Assembly (NCBI RefSeq): GCF_013141725.1
Contig: NZ_WHNZ01000015.1
Location: 186,001-250,000, forward strand
Origin: Paenibacillus planticolens
Lineage (GTDB): Bacteria; Bacillota; Bacilli; Paenibacillales; NBRC-103111
DNA length: 64,000 nt
Direction: 5' to 3'
The notes under the pieces were generated by a model. The model saw nothing but the letters and a program-made list of their open reading frames with translations. It did no database searches and was not told where the DNA came from. Position numbers and translations under genes: made by a program. Positions 63,346 to 64,000 of this stretch are shown piece after piece (within the stretch, counting starts at the first letter, position 1; every line of letters starts with the position of its first letter).

Positions 63346-64000
63346 TTGAAGCTGGTCAGAAAGACATTTGTACTATTGCTGGCACTCATCATTATCGCAA
63401 GCTCGAATTTCCAAGTAGCTTCCGTCCTTGCGGCGGAGCTTGGCGGGCCCAAGGTAACGGTGCTGCAAAACGATTTTATTAAAATTACCGTCGATAACGC
63501 CACAGGGCGGTACGGCATAAGAACGGTGGAGGGGCAGCCGGTTCGGAAAAAGGATCAGAACGTCGATATGCTGTTCCGTGGCGACGATCCGGAAACGTCC
63601 TTCACGACTTTTCGGATTGACGGAACCGATTATATTTTCGGCAATCCTTACAAGTTTGCCGCCAATTTTTTCTCGGAAACCACGAAGCCCCGAATTGTCA
63701 TAAATCCGAACGGGTCCAAGCAGACCGAAACGGTATGGACGATCAAAGGCGTTGAAATTAAGCAAATCCTTATGCTCTATAGCGACACGTCCGACAAGAA
63801 AAATGCCGGCAACGTAAACATTCGTTATGAAGTTATCAACAGAAGCGGCGCCCAGGTACAACTGGGCTCCCGTATTCTGCTGGATACGATGGTCGGAGGC
63901 AACGACGGGCCCGAGTTCCAAATCGGAACCGGCTATAAGGTTCCTCTGTCTGTCGAGAGAAAGCTGGTTCATGAGCCGGATTCGAGCATATCGGAAGAGG
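63346..64000 (+). CDS. Secreted protein, N-terminal part (cut by window end)
   Basis: A reading frame starting TTG at 63346 with AGGAGG eight bases upstream, open to the end of the window (218 residues seen). The signal peptide is KLVRKTFVLLLALIIIASSN with cleavage near VLAA. The mature part (LGGPKVTVLQNDFIKITVDN, then MLYSDTSDKKNAGNVNIRYE and LLDTMVGGNDGPEFQIGTGY) is beta-rich; no family is recognised. It lies 26 nt behind the Ig-like protein, so the two are likely one operon. Confidence 0.8.
   Translation, partial: MKLVRKTFVLLLALIIIASSNFQVASVLAAELGGPKVTVLQNDFIKITVDNATGRYGIRTVEGQPVRKKDQNVDMLFRGDDPETSFTTFRIDGTDYIFGNPYKFAANFFSETTKPRIVINPNGSKQTETVWTIKGVEIKQILMLYSDTSDKKNAGNVNIRYEVINRSGAQVQLGSRILLDTMVGGNDGPEFQIGTGYKVPLSVERKLVHEPDSSISEE

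Overview
The window looks like chromosome of a Paenibacillus-like, spore-forming Gram-positive bacterium. The reasons are S-layer homology (SLH) surface proteins, a second SecA, LacI-type regulators beside sugar transporters, a guanidine-type riboswitch, a 7TM-DISM hybrid kinase paired with a SARP-like response regulator, and AGGAGG-type ribosome binding sites throughout. Genus assignment is inference; no rRNA or other marker gene is present.

Left chromosomal part (1-7.3 kb): the end of sdhA and all of sdhB. Then comes a TTGACA-17-TATGAT promoter, a ykkC/guanidine-I-type riboswitch with an overlapping terminator, and a three-gene ABC importer that is probably a guanidine uptake system. An orphan LacI regulator and a cation diffusion facilitator (reverse strand) follow.

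Integrated element (about 7.35-27.8 kb): a visibly AT-rich stretch bounded by two imperfect ~75-bp direct repeats that include a chromosomal-type terminator. It carries a tyrosine integrase, a putative excisionase, a DUF927-like protein with a degenerate P-loop, a rolling-circle-type Rep/relaxase, an XRE repressor, RadC, an LRAT/NlpC-like protein and small membrane proteins. No conjugation apparatus is visible, so it is best described as an integrative mobilizable or replicating element. Its cargo is a defence island: Gabija (gajA-gajB), immediately followed by a Septu-like pair (ptuA-ptuB), then a 1088-aa helicase-nuclease fusion and a ParA-like ATPase with an unknown partner. The intergenic regions before gajA and before the helicase share a conserved ~130-bp block (same-spacing CTAG palindrome and TATAAT, plus a GGAAAATG/TGTCGAA block) next to hairpins of unrelated sequence but the same form. 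This is an apparently undescribed regulatory or small-RNA element linking the two cargo modules. A decayed copy of the integrase 3' end lies just beyond the right repeat, so the site has been used more than once.

Right chromosomal part (28.1-64 kb): a LacI-controlled operon (three near-perfect CGAAAACGTTTTCG operators) encodes a sugar ABC importer without its own ATPase, a 652-aa (alpha/alpha)6-type glycoside hydrolase and a glycerate kinase. Together these suggest uptake and cleavage of a glycosylglycerate. Next is a surface-protein locus: an accessory SecA (SecA2), a 4291-aa secreted protein with 19 nearly identical 113-residue repeats, and an SLH-anchored protein. A response regulator and a 1015-aa hybrid histidine kinase with two kinase modules follow, then a 1870-aa secreted Ig-like protein and the start of another secreted protein cut by the window end. 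No tRNA, rRNA or CRISPR array was recognised.
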